DNA of 64,000 nucleotides from Oreohelix idahoensis (taxonomy: Eukaryota; Mollusca; Gastropoda; Stylommatophora; Oreohelicidae). Within the stretch, counting starts at the first letter, position 1. Each line of letters begins with the position of its first letter. The stretch spans positions 62,001-126,000 of the forward strand of contig JAMPIV010019863.1 in NCBI GenBank assembly GCA_024509875.1, in the 5' to 3' direction. The notes beneath the pieces are model-generated. The model saw nothing but the letters and a program-made list of their open reading frames with translations. It did no database searches and was not told the DNA's origin. The position numbers were made by a program, and so were the translations under genes. Below are positions 1-11,109 of the stretch, one piece after another.

Positions 1-615
1 TTAAATATCTCGGAGCTATTATAGACCGAAAGGGAGGCATCAAAGAAGAGTTGGCCACTCGAAAAGCAGCGGCGGGGAGACTTTTTCAGGCCATAAATCG
101 TGGATTCCTCAGCAAGAGAGAGGTTGGTAAGAAAACAAAGATGGCTGTATACCGCTCCACCTATGTCCCAGTCTTGACATATGGATGCGAGTCGTGGGCA
201 ATGACTACAACCCACAAAAGCCAGATCCAAACCTCAGAAATGAGGTATCTGAGGAAAGTGGTTGAAGTAACAAGAAGAGACATGGTCCGCAACCAGACGA
301 TCCGTCAAGGCCTGAAATCCCATCCGCTGCAGACCCAAATAGAACAGTCCCAACTAAGATGGTTTGGCCATGTCTGCAGAATGGGAGAAGATCGGCTACC
401 ACGACAAGCATGGGAAACAAAGAGCCAGGGATCCAGACCTCCAGGACGACCCAGAGTCCGCTGGGAGGACAACATTAGACAATCTTTGAAGGACCGAGGA
501 CTAGAATGGAACCAGGCCAGGAAGAAGACAGCTGATAGAATGGTCTGGCGCTCTCTCTTCCAAACCTCTACACCTCACGGTAGAAGGGGAACGACTAAGT
601 AAGTAAGTAAGTAAG
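1..615 (+). mobile_element. LINE with (TAAG)n tail, 3' part (copy 1)
   Basis: This is the 3' end of a non-LTR retrotransposon whose 5' part lies outside the window. It ends in a (TAAG)n tail at about 594-615 and then joins directly to integrase sequence of the Gypsy copy A at 616, so it inserted into that element. Two more copies of the same family lie at 55112-55795 and, inverted, at 56923-59591. The upstream target site duplication is not visible because the left edge is cut. Confidence 0.85.
3..602 (+). CDS. LINE reverse transcriptase, C-terminal fragment (partial, open to the left)
   Basis: The frame is open from the window edge and ends at TAA 600-602. It encodes the thumb and C-terminal region that follows the RT core in APE-type LINEs: YLGAIIDRKGG at the start, YGCESWAMT near residue 57, LRWFGHVCRM near residue 117 and a basic RPPGRPRVRWEDNIR segment near residue 145. 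The catalytic YADD box is not in the window. No ATG start is expected because the frame is cut by the edge. Its tail enters the TAAG repeat. It is close to identical at protein level to the 55.1-kb copy. Assignment to a LINE is firm; the clade is not determined here. Confidence 0.8.
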   Translation, partial: KYLGAIIDRKGGIKEELATRKAAAGRLFQAINRGFLSKREVGKKTKMAVYRSTYVPVLTYGCESWAMTTTHKSQIQTSEMRYLRKVVEVTRRDMVRNQTIRQGLKSHPLQTQIEQSQLRWFGHVCRMGEDRLPRQAWETKSQGSRPPGRPRVRWEDNIRQSLKDRGLEWNQARKKTADRMVWRSLFQTSTPHGRRGTTK

Positions 616-1439
616 CGAGAAATCTTTTCCGCCACTTTGTATGGTCCCCTCCAGCAAATCTGCAATTTATTACTGCTACTTGGCAGAAGAAGTAGCACCT
701 TCTCTCCTACTGCTAGTTTTCGGTCCTTCGCATTGCGATTGTAATATTTGGCATGTTTCCGCCTAGCCTCCCGTACTTTCGCTGTGGCTAATTCCCAGCC
801 AGTCTTCAGGCGTTGTTTCAAGTCTGTGACGTACTGGAAGGCTGATGTGACAGTGTCGTCTGCCTTGGCATCTGTCCATGTTCTTAGTAATGCTTCTAAT
901 GGACCTTTAATAGGTCTTCCGAAGAGTAATGTGGCCGGAGGAACTCCAGTTGACGCATGCGGTACTTCCCTATAAGCAAATAATGCGGCAGGAAGATACT
1001 GATCCCAAGTTTCTGGCTTGTCCTGTGCCAACTTCCGAAGAATAGAGGTGAGCGTCCCGTTAAACCGCTCTACTTGCCCGTTACTTTGGGGGTGATAGGG
1101 CGAAGTATGGATATGCCTAGTCTTGAATATTCTAAGCACCTCCTCTGTCAATTTGCCTCTAAATTGTGACCCGTTGTCTGTGAGAATTTCATGCGGGAAG
1201 CCCAATCTAGTAAAGATATTCAGTAAAGCATCAGCTACATGCACTGAGTCGCATGCTGGCATGGCTATGGCTTCGCCCCACATGGAACAGGTGTCCACTA
1301 AGGTAAGGATATGGGAGTTCCTCTTCTTAGTTCTCATCAGAGGTCCAATTATATCCACGGCCACTCTTTCAAATGGGGTGCCCAAGATTGGCATCTCCCC
1401 AAGGGTCGCGGGTGCCGTCCAGTGTTTTGGTGCAACTTT
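616..1439 (-). pseudogene. Integrase core, Gypsy copy A (truncated by LINE)
   Basis: This continues, in frame, after a TAG codon at 1440-1442. Reading from 1394 it holds the rve integrase core. The catalytic triad is visible as the D of VAVDIIGPL, the D of LTDNGSQF and the E of GQVERFNGTL. A GPY/F-type module (CWRGPYKVAEKIS) follows, and the frame then runs into the inserted LINE at 615. The missing downstream part corresponds to RT and RNase H in copies B and C. The core itself has no stop, but the upstream nonsense codons and the LINE insertion make the copy inactive. Confidence 0.85.
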
Positions 1440-3389
1440 CTAGCACTGAGGACAAGACTTGACGAAACGTTCAATGTCGCCGGTGATCCCTGGCCAATAC
1501 TAGTGGCAGGCGATCCTTTGAGTCGTGGCGCTCATTCCCATGTGTCCACTAAATGGGATAGAGTGGCCCATCTCAAGCACTTGGTTCCTATAGGTTGCAG
1601 GAACTACTAATTGGTTGTGTTCCTGTCCTTCATTTCCAGCTCGGCGATACATCAATCCATTTTTCATAAAGAAGTCTCCCTTGGTAGGTGGGTTGTGTGT
1701 CCTAGGTAATTTTTTAAAACAGGGCGCCAGTGAGGAATCTTCCATTTGGGCCCTCTTCAATTCCTCGGGGAAGATATTGGTAGGAGGTTTCTGCTCTGCG
1801 TCTTTTCTTGACTGTCCTCTAGTCTGTGCGGCCGCCATGACTAGTGGTTGAGTAGGTTCTCCAAGGAACACATATCTACATCCCAAGATTAAAGAGTAGA
1901 TTGGTTCTTCCATTATAGCTGCACGAATCTTTCCTGTCACATAACGAGATTCCACTCCGATAAGTGCAATTGGCAGTGTCATTGGTGCAACATCCTTCGT
2001 CGGACCTTGGATGTCGACACTCTCTTCTGTTATCTGGTCAGGGGTGACCACCGCATCGAAAGCAAGTCCTATGTCATAAAGGCACTCCACAGATTGTCCG
2101 TTTACGAGGACTGATTCGATGACGGGAGGATGAGAAACGTTTCTGGTCCTCTGCTCCTTCCGGGGTGACGATTTTGTCTGCAGACAGGCAGCATGTTGGG
2201 GAGGAGGTCTGCGCTTGCACTCATTAGTGTTGTGATTGTTCAAGCGACAGTACTTGCACCATTTATCTCCCTGTCTCAGGTGTGGCGCAGCATTTTTCTT
2301 GTTTTGCTCTTTGTAGTTATCTTGTTTTGCGTGCTGTTTATGCGAGATGTGTGGTCCTTTGCTTTGTTAGTCTGGTTGGGAGCGAGCAGGTTGCTTTGGG
2401 GCCTGATCCGGAAACTTCTTTCTGGCTCCTTGAGACTCCATGAGAGCATTTTGGAATCGCTCTGCCAGTGTAAGAATATTTTCTAACCGGTCAGCGCCGT
2501 TTTCAGTGAGAAATCTACGCATTTCCACCGACATAGACTCTTTTAGTTGCTCTATCACAATCAGCTCTTTCAACCCGTCATAGTTCTCGGTAAAGTTTCC
2601 CAGTGTACACCACTTCACTAAGTAGTCTTCAATACGGGCTGCGAACTGTGAGAAAGTCTCTCCGGCCTCCTTCCTAGAAGCTCGAAATTTTTTCCGGTAA
2701 GCCTCTGAATGAAGCTCATACCTCACCAAGAGAGCTTTTTTCAATGCCTGATAGTCATCTTGCTCTCCGGCCGGAAGTTTATTAAAAACTTCGTAGGCGG
2801 CTCCTCTTAGGCCCTGGGAAAGTTTCAAGTTCCACTTCCGTTCTTCAAGTCCAAACCCTGTTGCAAAGCGTTCGAAGCGGTCTAAAAAGGCGTCCATGGT
2901 ATCGTTCCTTTCTGAAAAAGGTTCCAGCGGAAAGTTCATGGCATTGGGTGGTGCAGGTTGCGAAGTAGGCACACCATCTGAGTGGGGTGAGTACCCTCCA
3001 TCAAAGTTGGAAGCCGCTGCACTTTTTGCCAGCTCTATCTGATTGGTCTGTCCCTGGATTTTCAGTTGCTTCATGTTAAGTGCATGCTCTGCTGCTTCTT
3101 TCCGCTCCGCTGCTTCTGCTGCGGCTTTCCGCTCCGCTGCATCGGCTGCGGCTTTCCGCTCCGCTGCTTCTGCTGCGGCTTTCCGCTCCGCTGCTTCTGC
3201 TGCGGCTTTCCGCTCCGCTGCTTCTGCTGCGGCCTTCTCCTTCTCCATTGCAAGTTTCTGCACTTCCATCTCTCTTGCATGGAGTTTATCAGTCTCCTCA
3301 CTCACAAATTTCATCAGATCTTTTCCACTTAACCCGTATTCACGCCCTGCCTCCATTAAACTAGTTCTAATTTTTGCGGCATCTGCCAT
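1440..3389 (-). pseudogene. gag-protease-integrase zinc finger, Gypsy copy A (with stops)
   Basis: The chosen start is ATG at 3387-3389 (MADAAKIRTS), conserved in copies B and C. In order: a coiled coil with about five AAAEAAERK-type 9-residue repeats (3100-3240), a capsid-like region ending in a SCAN-like segment, a CCHC knuckle (NECKRR end at about 2210), a retropepsin-like motif and the HHCC integrase zinc finger. Breaks seen: TAA at 2367-2369, where copies B and C have CAA; an in-frame 15-base loss near 2050; the protease motif reads DIG instead of DTG; TAG at 1500-1502 inside the zinc finger; and the TAG at 1440-1442 shared by all three array copies. Not functional. Confidence 0.85.
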
Positions 3390-3884
3390 GATATGCAGTA
3401 TGGGTTCACGAAGGGAAAAATTGGCAGTGACCTCCAAACAAATTTAATAGACTCGCCCAAGTAATTATCTCTTTAAAACCAGCTAGGTTTAAATTAGTAA
3501 TCAAGTTCAAATAGTTCTTTAAAAAATCACTCACTCAGCGTATTCTGAAAAATTAATTAACAGATTATCTCGAAGTTTCTATGAAAAATTTACTAAATAT
3601 TTATGATAACAATTTCTCCAGCAGTTACTGAAAAAAAAAAATTTTCAGTTCCCTACAGTATCCTCTGTTCTCAAAAAGTGTTTACTCTGTCCGTTTGATA
3701 CTCAATTTAAAAAGTATCACTCGTGCTTTAGAGATATAAATTATTCCCCTATGAAATAGACAAATTATAGTAATAGTCAGTCTAAGAGATAATCCCTCGA
3801 AATGCCAACCAATTTTGCAATTATCGCAATTGTATGGCAGGGATGAAAATGTGATTTATCACACTTCTAAGTCCGGGTTCACTA

Positions 3885-3903
3885 ATCCCAAGACGAGTCC
3901 ACA
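3885..3903 (-). promoter_or_regulatory. Decayed primer binding site, Gypsy copy A
   Basis: Just inside LTR1, two bases after the LTR end, the minus strand reads TGTGGACTCGTCTTGGGAT. It aligns with the perfect tRNA-Pro site of copy D (33442-33459) with substitutions and one extra base. Copies B and C, at about 11089-11107 and 18247-18265, are further altered. Efficient tRNA-Pro priming is doubtful (inference). Confidence 0.6.
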
Positions 3904-3905
3904 AT

Positions 3906-6061
3906 TGTCGTGTGGTGAGTACTGGGGCAACTACAACAGTAGTTTTGCCAGGAATAGTCTATGAGATATTAGATATAAGGTCTCTAGAAATTGGCTCGTT
4001 TAGAAAGAATAAAGACCTATTCGAGATAGGGACAAGAAGACAGGAATGCGAATGCTTTCCACTAGACAGTGTTTTCTGATTAATTATGGAAAGAGTTCTG
4101 TTTCCCCACGACTTTAGCTTCTGCCCTTAGATCCCGTAAAGAAAAAGCCCCCAACCTCATCTGAGTAGAGAAAGGTTCCGATAGGTGAATATGTAACACC
4201 GACAGCACGAGTGATACATTAACAAACTCTTGATAATGATCAACCGATCGTTGGGTTTATTAATGAAATATCCACACATATAGGGTTAGTAATGGTTAGA
4301 ACGTGATGATGGTGAAAGACGATTCACACAAAACACACAGATGAGATAATAAAATTACAGTTAATTAAGTAATAGTTAATTAAGAATGAACTGGTGTAAA
4401 GTGAAATGACGATGTGATATGATACGTGTTACCAAAATGGTGAGTACTCTACACAGTCCATGTGTCTCTAAATGCTTCTCCTAGATATGAGGATTCATAT
4501 GTATGCATAAAATGTCCCAAGTTGTTATACGTTATGTCGAGTGGGGTATCTCTAAGCCGAGGACGTCCTGATGAATATTGTTGTCGTACGGAGAACGCTG
4601 ACGAGATATCTATGTATATTCCTTCACTGTTTGAGTATATCTCTGTAGTGTTGATCAACAGTTAATAGCTGTCATATGAATAAAAGGTCTGTTGTCTAAT
4701 CTCCCGAGGGTACTGGCCAGACTGGATATTTTCACGAAATGTTAGTGATATGTAGACTCATAACCTTGCATATGTAGTCGTGATTCATAAAATATATATA
4801 GTCTGCTTCATAGAATGCGCTTAAGAGGGTGTTGCCTTGCTATAAATATGCGATTCCTCTTTTGAGCTCTTTTGCTTGACTTCAGATAATAATGATCTTT
4901 CGAGTGATTTGAATTTATGATGACTCTGTATTGAACTTGTGATAACGATGTATTGAACTTGTGAGCAAGCAGTATATGGTGACGAAAAATGCTGCGTCCA
5001 CCTTATGACTTGTGGGTGAGACAATATTCCTTTTTAATTGAGGAATGAAAGATGTCCTATGGCGAATTCTGCTAGCCAAATGTCCGTTTTTTTGATAACT
5101 TATTTCTGGTTAGACGTCAGACACGTTGCGTGTAGACTCAGACTTCTGATGAACTGAAGACACACAAAAGTCTTCGTAAGTTTTTCACATTTAACATCAC
5201 TGGTTGACTTTCATTTAAACTACTGCTCATTATTCATCTCTCTCTCTGAGTTCAATTCTAATGATGTTAAATATCTTGTGCATGAGAGTGTGTGCGCATG
5301 GGAGACTGTGATGATGATAAAGGTGAAATATGAACTATTAATTACCTCCTATCATCCTATCATCTTCTAGGAAAATCTTCTGATTTATTAATCAGTTATG
5401 CCAAGAATTATTTGAAACTTTATCTTTCGCACATTTTAGCTGTGAGGTTAAAATAAACAAAAATAAGAAAATGTATTAATAAGTATAAGATCTACTAACC
5501 TTCTTTTCCCTTCGCAAAATCCTTTAAGAACACAATTAATCACAGAACTGAATTATCATCCACTCTGAATAAACACGTGTATTAGGCTATGCGTTTTTGG
5601 GTTTAATCTCTTCCTCACAAGGTAAAAAAAACTGGACTGCTTCACTCTAGTAGATTATGCGGTATTATATATTTCTGGAAGTCACCTGGCCAAGTTGGGC
5701 GTCCAATGTGGTAAACCAACGCTTGTCTGAACCGCGGCCGTCTAAAGATAACACCATTACAGCATGAGAAGTTTTCCCCTGGCCAATCTGGGCGTCCAAT
5801 GTGGTGTCACAGAAATTACAGCATGCCCAGATGTTTGATTCGGATGACCATATGTGTTTTTACCAGATTTATCACGATGAATTGTGGGCTTCAAACGATA
5901 ATGTCGGGCATGGCGACTCAATCAAAGGACTTTTATTTCCCCCGATGAAAGAACAAATGTGGTTCTCTAGATACCGGTCGCGAGTAATCACAACGATGAA
6001 ATACAATACGAAAGATGTAGGAAAAGATAGAGCAATAAGGCCTTTGCGCTCGTTTATCACA
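3906..6061 (-). repeat. LTR1 of Gmr1-type array (between copies A and B)
   Basis: A 2156-bp LTR starting TGTGATAAAC at 6061 and ending CACGACA at 3906 on the minus strand. The limits come from alignment with the LTR pair of copy D and from the adjoining PBS and polypurine tract. It contains two copies of a 21-22 bp repeat (about 4918-4966), a pair of near 28-bp direct repeats around TTGGGCGTCCAATGTGGT (5695-5715 and 5787-5803), an AATAAA-type signal near 4260 and short fortuitous ORFs. The TATA-like heptamer of copy D (TATAAAG) reads TATGAAG here. Confidence 0.85.
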
Positions 6062-6094
6062 ATAGCCCCTCCTCAAGTGTGATGTCAATCGTAC

Positions 6095-6640
6095 TCAGGA
6101 GAGCTTAGCCTTCTTGCTCGGGATTCTTTCATCCTTTTCCTCATCTTCGTTTTTCTCTTCGGTTTCCACCCTTTCCTCTACTTGTCTGTGCTCTCCGTCC
6201 TGTCTCATAGGATGACGGCTTAAAAAATCCGCTCCTACGTTATGTTTTCCTTGGATATAGTCCACTTGGAACGTGTAAGGTTGTAGAACAAGCGACCACC
6301 TCATCAGTCTAGCATTCAAATTCTTTGAATTGGCGAGGAAGGTCAGAGGTTGGTGATCACTCTGGATTGTAAATTTCCTTCCGTACAGGTATGCTTGAAA
6401 TTTTTGTATTCCCCAGACGAGGGACAAACATTCCTTTTCGATTGTGGAATAGTTTTGTTCTGCTCGGTTTAACTTCCGACTCGCATATGCGACCGGAAAT
6501 AGATTTGGTGGGCTTCTGTCATCTGGCTGTAGTAATGTAGCCCCGATTCCAATGTTACTGGCATCTGTGCGCAAGATGAATTTTCTAGTTAAATCCGGAA
6601 GCCGTAAAATAGGTTTTGTGGTGAGTTTCTCTTTTAAAGA
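6095..6640 (-). pseudogene. RNase H domain, Gypsy copy B
   Basis: Frame 6658-6095 carries a Ty3/Gypsy RNase H: LRTDASNIGIGATL (first catalytic Asp), TIEKECLSLVWGI (catalytic Glu) and SDHQPLTFL, followed by HNVGADFLSRHP and an acidic tail. It is separated from RT by a frameshift near 6640 (one extra T in a run, shared with copy C). The frame ends at 6095. Copies C and D stop earlier, after EEKD, so copy B has lost the ancestral stop and adds 11 residues. Confidence 0.85.
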
Positions 6641-8624
6641 GTGCATATGCATGTTCACATTCTGCTGACCATGTCACTTTATCTGGGTTTCCTTTCTTTG
6701 TTAGCGATGTAAGCGGTGCACAGAGGCTATTAAAATCCTTTATATATCTCTGGTAGAATCCACAGAGAGATACAAATGACCGGACATCCCTTTTAGTGGA
6801 CGGTCTCGGTGCATTTCTCAGCTTCTCAACGTTTTGAGTCTCGGGGAACATGGTCCCATGGGATATAGTATGTCCTAGGAACTCTAGCTGTTCACACCGA
6901 ATTTGACATTTGGTTGGGCGGGCGGTTAGTCCCGCTTCTCTGAGTCTGTTAAACAGCAAGGATAGCGCTGATATATGTTCTTCAAACGATTCAGTAGCTA
7001 CTAGGATATCATCCATAAAATTGCTGATGGCGGGATGATTCAAAGGATCCAATAACTTTCGCATCATCCTTGTGAAGACACTAGGAGCATTGTTCAGTCC
7101 AAATGGCATCACATTAAACTCGAAGTGTCCATCTGGAGTACTGAAGGCTAACAGGTTCCTCACCTCAGCTTTTACCGGTATTTGATAGTACCCTTTACTG
7201 AGGTCGATCTTTGAAAAATAGCGAGCCCTGCTCAGCTTAGTAAATAGCTGGTTCTGGTCCGGTAACGGTTCTGGCTGGAACTGTGTTAACGCATTCAGCT
7301 GTCGGTAGTCGATGCACAGGCGGTGTTCTCCACTGGGTTTGCGTAACAGCACCACTCCCGCACTGTAAGGGGACTCCGACTTCGAAATTATGCCTTCCTT
7401 AAGTAAGTAATCAATTTCTTGCTTTAATGCCGTCGCCTTGGTATACGGAATCGGATAGGTTCTCATTCGGACGGGCGTAGGATCCGTGACTTCCATGTCA
7501 AACTCCATCAGGTTTGTCCGGCCCGGTTTGTCTGTCAGAGAGTCGGCGTGGTTTTCCATCAATCTCCTTACTATTTCTTGCTGGGCTTCCGTTAGGGTGG
7601 AGCTTATTTTCACATCTAAATGTGATTCCTCCTGTATCACCGGGTACTCTACGGATGATAATGGCTCTTCTTCCATTTGCATAGCAATGGCCATAGTGAT
7701 GAGGTGCGCTGGTTCGGCAGGGGCTCGCTCGTAAAACTTCTTAAGCAGATTTAAGTGATAAATTTTCTGCTTTCCGTTCACGGAGATTTTATAGTTGGTG
7801 CGAGAAATCTTTTCCGCCACTTTGTAAGGTCCCCTCCAGCAAATCTGCAATTTATTACTGCTACTTGGCAGAAGAAGTAGCACATTCTCTCCTACTGCTA
7901 GTTCTCGGTCCTTCGCATTGCGATTGTAATATTTGGCATGTTTCCGCCTAGCCTCCCGTACTTTCACTGTGGCTAATTCCCAGCCAGTCTTCAGGCGTTG
8001 TTTCAAGTCTGTGACGTACTGGAAGGCTGATGTGACAGTGTCGTCTGCCTTGGCATCTGTCCATGTTCTTAGTAATGCTTCTAATAGACCTTTAATAGGT
8101 CTTCCGAAGAGTAATGTGGCCGGAGGAACTCCAGTTGACGCATGTGGTACTTCCCTATAAGCAAATAATGCGGCAGGAAGATACTGATCCCAAGTTTCTG
8201 GCTTGTCCTGTGCCAACTTCCGAAGAATAGAGGTTAGCGTCCCGTTAAACCGCTCTACTTGCCCGTTACTTTAGGGGTGATAGGGCGAAGTATGGATATG
8301 CCTAGTCTTGAATATTCTAAGCACCTCCTCTGTCAATTTGCCTCTAAATTGTGACCCGTTGTCTGTGAGAATTTCATGCGGGAAGCCCAATCTAGTAAAG
8401 ATATTCAGTAAAGCATCAGCTACATGCACTGAGTCGCATGCTGGCATGGCTATGGCTTCGCCCCACATGGAACAGGTGTCCACTAAGGTAAGGATATGGG
8501 AGTTCCTCTTCTTAGTTCTCAGCAGAGGTCCAATTATATCCACGGCCACTCTTTCAAATGGGGTGCCCAAGATTGGCATCTCCCCAAGGGTCGCGGGTGC
8601 CGTCCAGTGTTTTGGTGCAACTTT
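6641..8624 (-). pseudogene. Integrase plus reverse transcriptase, Gypsy copy B
   Basis: One reading frame is broken by TAA at 8271-8273, where the other copies have CAA or CAG. The upstream piece (8579-8274) has the start of the integrase core with the first two Asp motifs. The downstream piece (8216 onward) has the rest of the core, the GPY/F module and then RT: LCIDYRQLNAL, FSKIDLSKGYYQIP, NVMPFGLNNAPSVF and the active site FMDDILVA. This single frame shows directly that integrase precedes RT. The frame is lost near 6640 before RNase H. Given the breaks, no complete polyprotein can be made by standard translation. Confidence 0.87.
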
Positions 8625-10591
8625 CTAGCACTGAGGACAAGACTTGACGAAACGTTCAATGTCGCCGGTGATCCCTGGCCAATAATAGTGGCAGGCGATC
8701 CTTTGAGTCATGGCGCTCATTCCCATGTGTCCACTAAATGGGATAGAGTGGCCCATCTCAAGCACTTGGTTCCTATAGGTTGCAGGAACTACTAATTGGT
8801 TGTGTTCCTGTCCTTCATTTCCAGCTCGGCGATACATCAATCCATTTTTCATAAAGAAGTCTCCCTTGGTAGGTGGGTTGTGTGTCCTAGGTAATTTTTT
8901 AAAACAGGGCGCCAGTGAGGAATCTTCCATTTGGGCCCTCTTCAATTCCTGGGGGAGGATATTGGTAGGAGGTTCCTGCTCTGCGTCTTTTCTTGACTGT
9001 CCTCTAGTCTGTGCGGCCGCCATGACTAGCGGTTGAGTAGGTTCTCCAAGGAACACATATCTACATCCCAAGATTAAAGAGTAGATTGGTTCTTCCATTA
9101 TAGCTGCACGAATCTTTCCTGTCACATAACGAGATTCCACTCTGATAAGTGCAATTGGCAGTGTCATTGGTGCAACATCCTTCGTCGGACCTTGGATGTC
9201 GACACTCTCTTCTGTTATCTGGTCAGGGGTGACAAGAGATGCCCTGACCACCGCATCGAAAGCAAGTCCTGTGTCATAAAGGCACTCCACAGATTGTCCG
9301 TTTACGAGGACTGATTCGATGACGGGGGGATGAGAAACGTATTTGGTCCTCTGCTCCTTCCGGGGTGACGATTTTGTCTGCAGACAGGCAGCATGTTGGG
9401 GAGGAGGTCTGCGCTTGCACTCATTAGTGTTGTGATTGTTCAAGCGACAGTACTTGCACCATTTATCTCCCTGTCTCAGGTGTGGCGCAGCATTTTTCTT
9501 GTTTTGCTCTTTGTAGTTATCTTGTTTTGCGTGCTGTTTATGCGAGATGTGTGTGGTCCTTTGCTTTGTTGGTCTGGTTGGGAGCGAGCAGGTTGCTTTG
9601 GGGCCTGATCCGAAAACTTCTTTCTGGCTCCTTGAGACTCCATGAGAGCATTTTGGAATCGCTCTGCCAGTGTAAGAATATTTTCTAACCGGTCAGCGCC
9701 GTTTTCAGTGAGAAATCTACGCATTTCCACCGACATAGACTCTTTTAGTTGCTCTATCACAATCAGCTCTTTCAACCCGTCATAGTTCTCGGTAAAGTTT
9801 CCCAGTGTACACCACTTCACTAAGTAGTCTTCAATACGGGCTGCGAACTGTGAGAAAGTCTCTCCGGCCTCCTTCCTAGAACCTCGAAATTTTTTCCGGT
9901 AAGCCTCTGAATGAAGCTCATACCTCACCAAGAGAGCTTTTTTCAATGCCTGATAGTCATCTTGCTCTCCGGCCGGAAGTTTATTAAAAACTTCGTAGGC
10001 GGCTCCTCTTAGGCCCTGGGAAAGTTTCAAGTTCCACTTCCGTTCTTCAAGTCCAAACCCTGTTGCAAAGCGTTCGAAGCGGTCTAAAAAGGCGTCCATG
10101 GTATCGTTCCTTTCTGAAAAAGGTTCCAGCGGAAAGTTCATGGCATTGGGTGGTGCAGGTTGCGAAGTAGGCACACCATCTGAGTGGGGTGAGTACCCTC
10201 CATCAAAGTTGGAAGCCGCTGCACTTTTTGCCAGCTCTATCTGATTGGTCTGTCCCTGGATTTCCAGTTGCTTCATGTTAAGTGCATGCTCTGCTGCTTC
10301 TTTCCGCTCCGCTGCTTCTGCTGCGGCTTTCCGCTCCGCTGCATCGGCTGCGGCTTTCCGCTCCGCTGCTTCTGCTGCGGCTTTCCGCTCCGCTGCTTCT
10401 GCTGCGGCTTTCTGCTCCGCTGCTTCTGCTGCGGCCTTCTCCTTCTCCATTGCAAGTTTCTGCACTTCCATCTCTCTTACATGGAGTTTATCAGTCTCCT
10501 CACTCACAAATTTCATCAGATCTTTTCCACTTAACCCGTATTCACGCCCTGCCTCCATTAAACTAGTTCTAATTTTTGCGGCATCTGCCAT
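8625..10591 (-). pseudogene. gag-protease-integrase zinc finger, Gypsy copy B (frameshifted)
   Basis: The start is ATG at 10589-10591. Gag has the coiled coil with AAAEAAERK repeats, the SCAN-like capsid end and the basic linker. A two-base insertion near 9550 shifts the frame, so the gag frame ends at 9476, while the CCHC knuckle, protease (LYDTGLAFDAVV, with the DTG triad intact) and HHCC finger (H-x6-H ... CPQC) continue in the frame 9443-8625. The frame ends at TAG 8625-8627 directly after CPQC. Whether the gag-protease shift is programmed is unlikely, because copy C reads through in one frame. Confidence 0.85.
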
Positions 10592-11109
10592 GATATGCAG
10601 TATGGGTTCACGAAGGGAAAAATTGTCAGTGACCTCCAAACAAATTTAATAGACTCGCCCAAGTAATTATCTCTTTAAAACCAGCTAGGTTTAAATTAGT
10701 AATCAAGTTCAAATAGTTCTTTAAAAAAATCACTCACTCAGCGTATTCTGAAAAAATTAATTAACAGATTATCTCGAAGTTTCTATGATAAATTTACTAA
10801 ATATTTATGATAACAATTTCTCCAGCAGTTACTGAAAAAAAAAAATTTTCAGTTCCCTACAGTATCCTCTGTTCTCAAAAAGTGTTTACTCTGTCCGTTT
10901 GATACTCAATTTAAAAAGTATCACTCGTGCTTTAGAGATATAAATTATTCCCCTATGAAATAGACAAATTATAGTAATAGTCAGTCTAAGAGATAATCCC
11001 TCGAAATGCCAACCAATTTTGCAATTATCGCAATTGAATGGCAGGGATGAAAATGTGATTTATCACACTTCTAAGTCCGGGTTCACTAATCCCAAGACGA
11101 GTCCAAAAT

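Noticed and set aside
3043..3447. Several overlapping ORFs on both strands rich in Ala, Arg, Cys or Leu
   Set aside because: Shadows of the 27-bp repeat in the gag coiled coil; only the minus-strand AAAEAAERK frame joins to Gag.
5801..6082. 93-codon plus-strand ORF at the LTR1 end, repeated at 13018
   Set aside because: Antisense to the LTR start in a repeated element; no domain.
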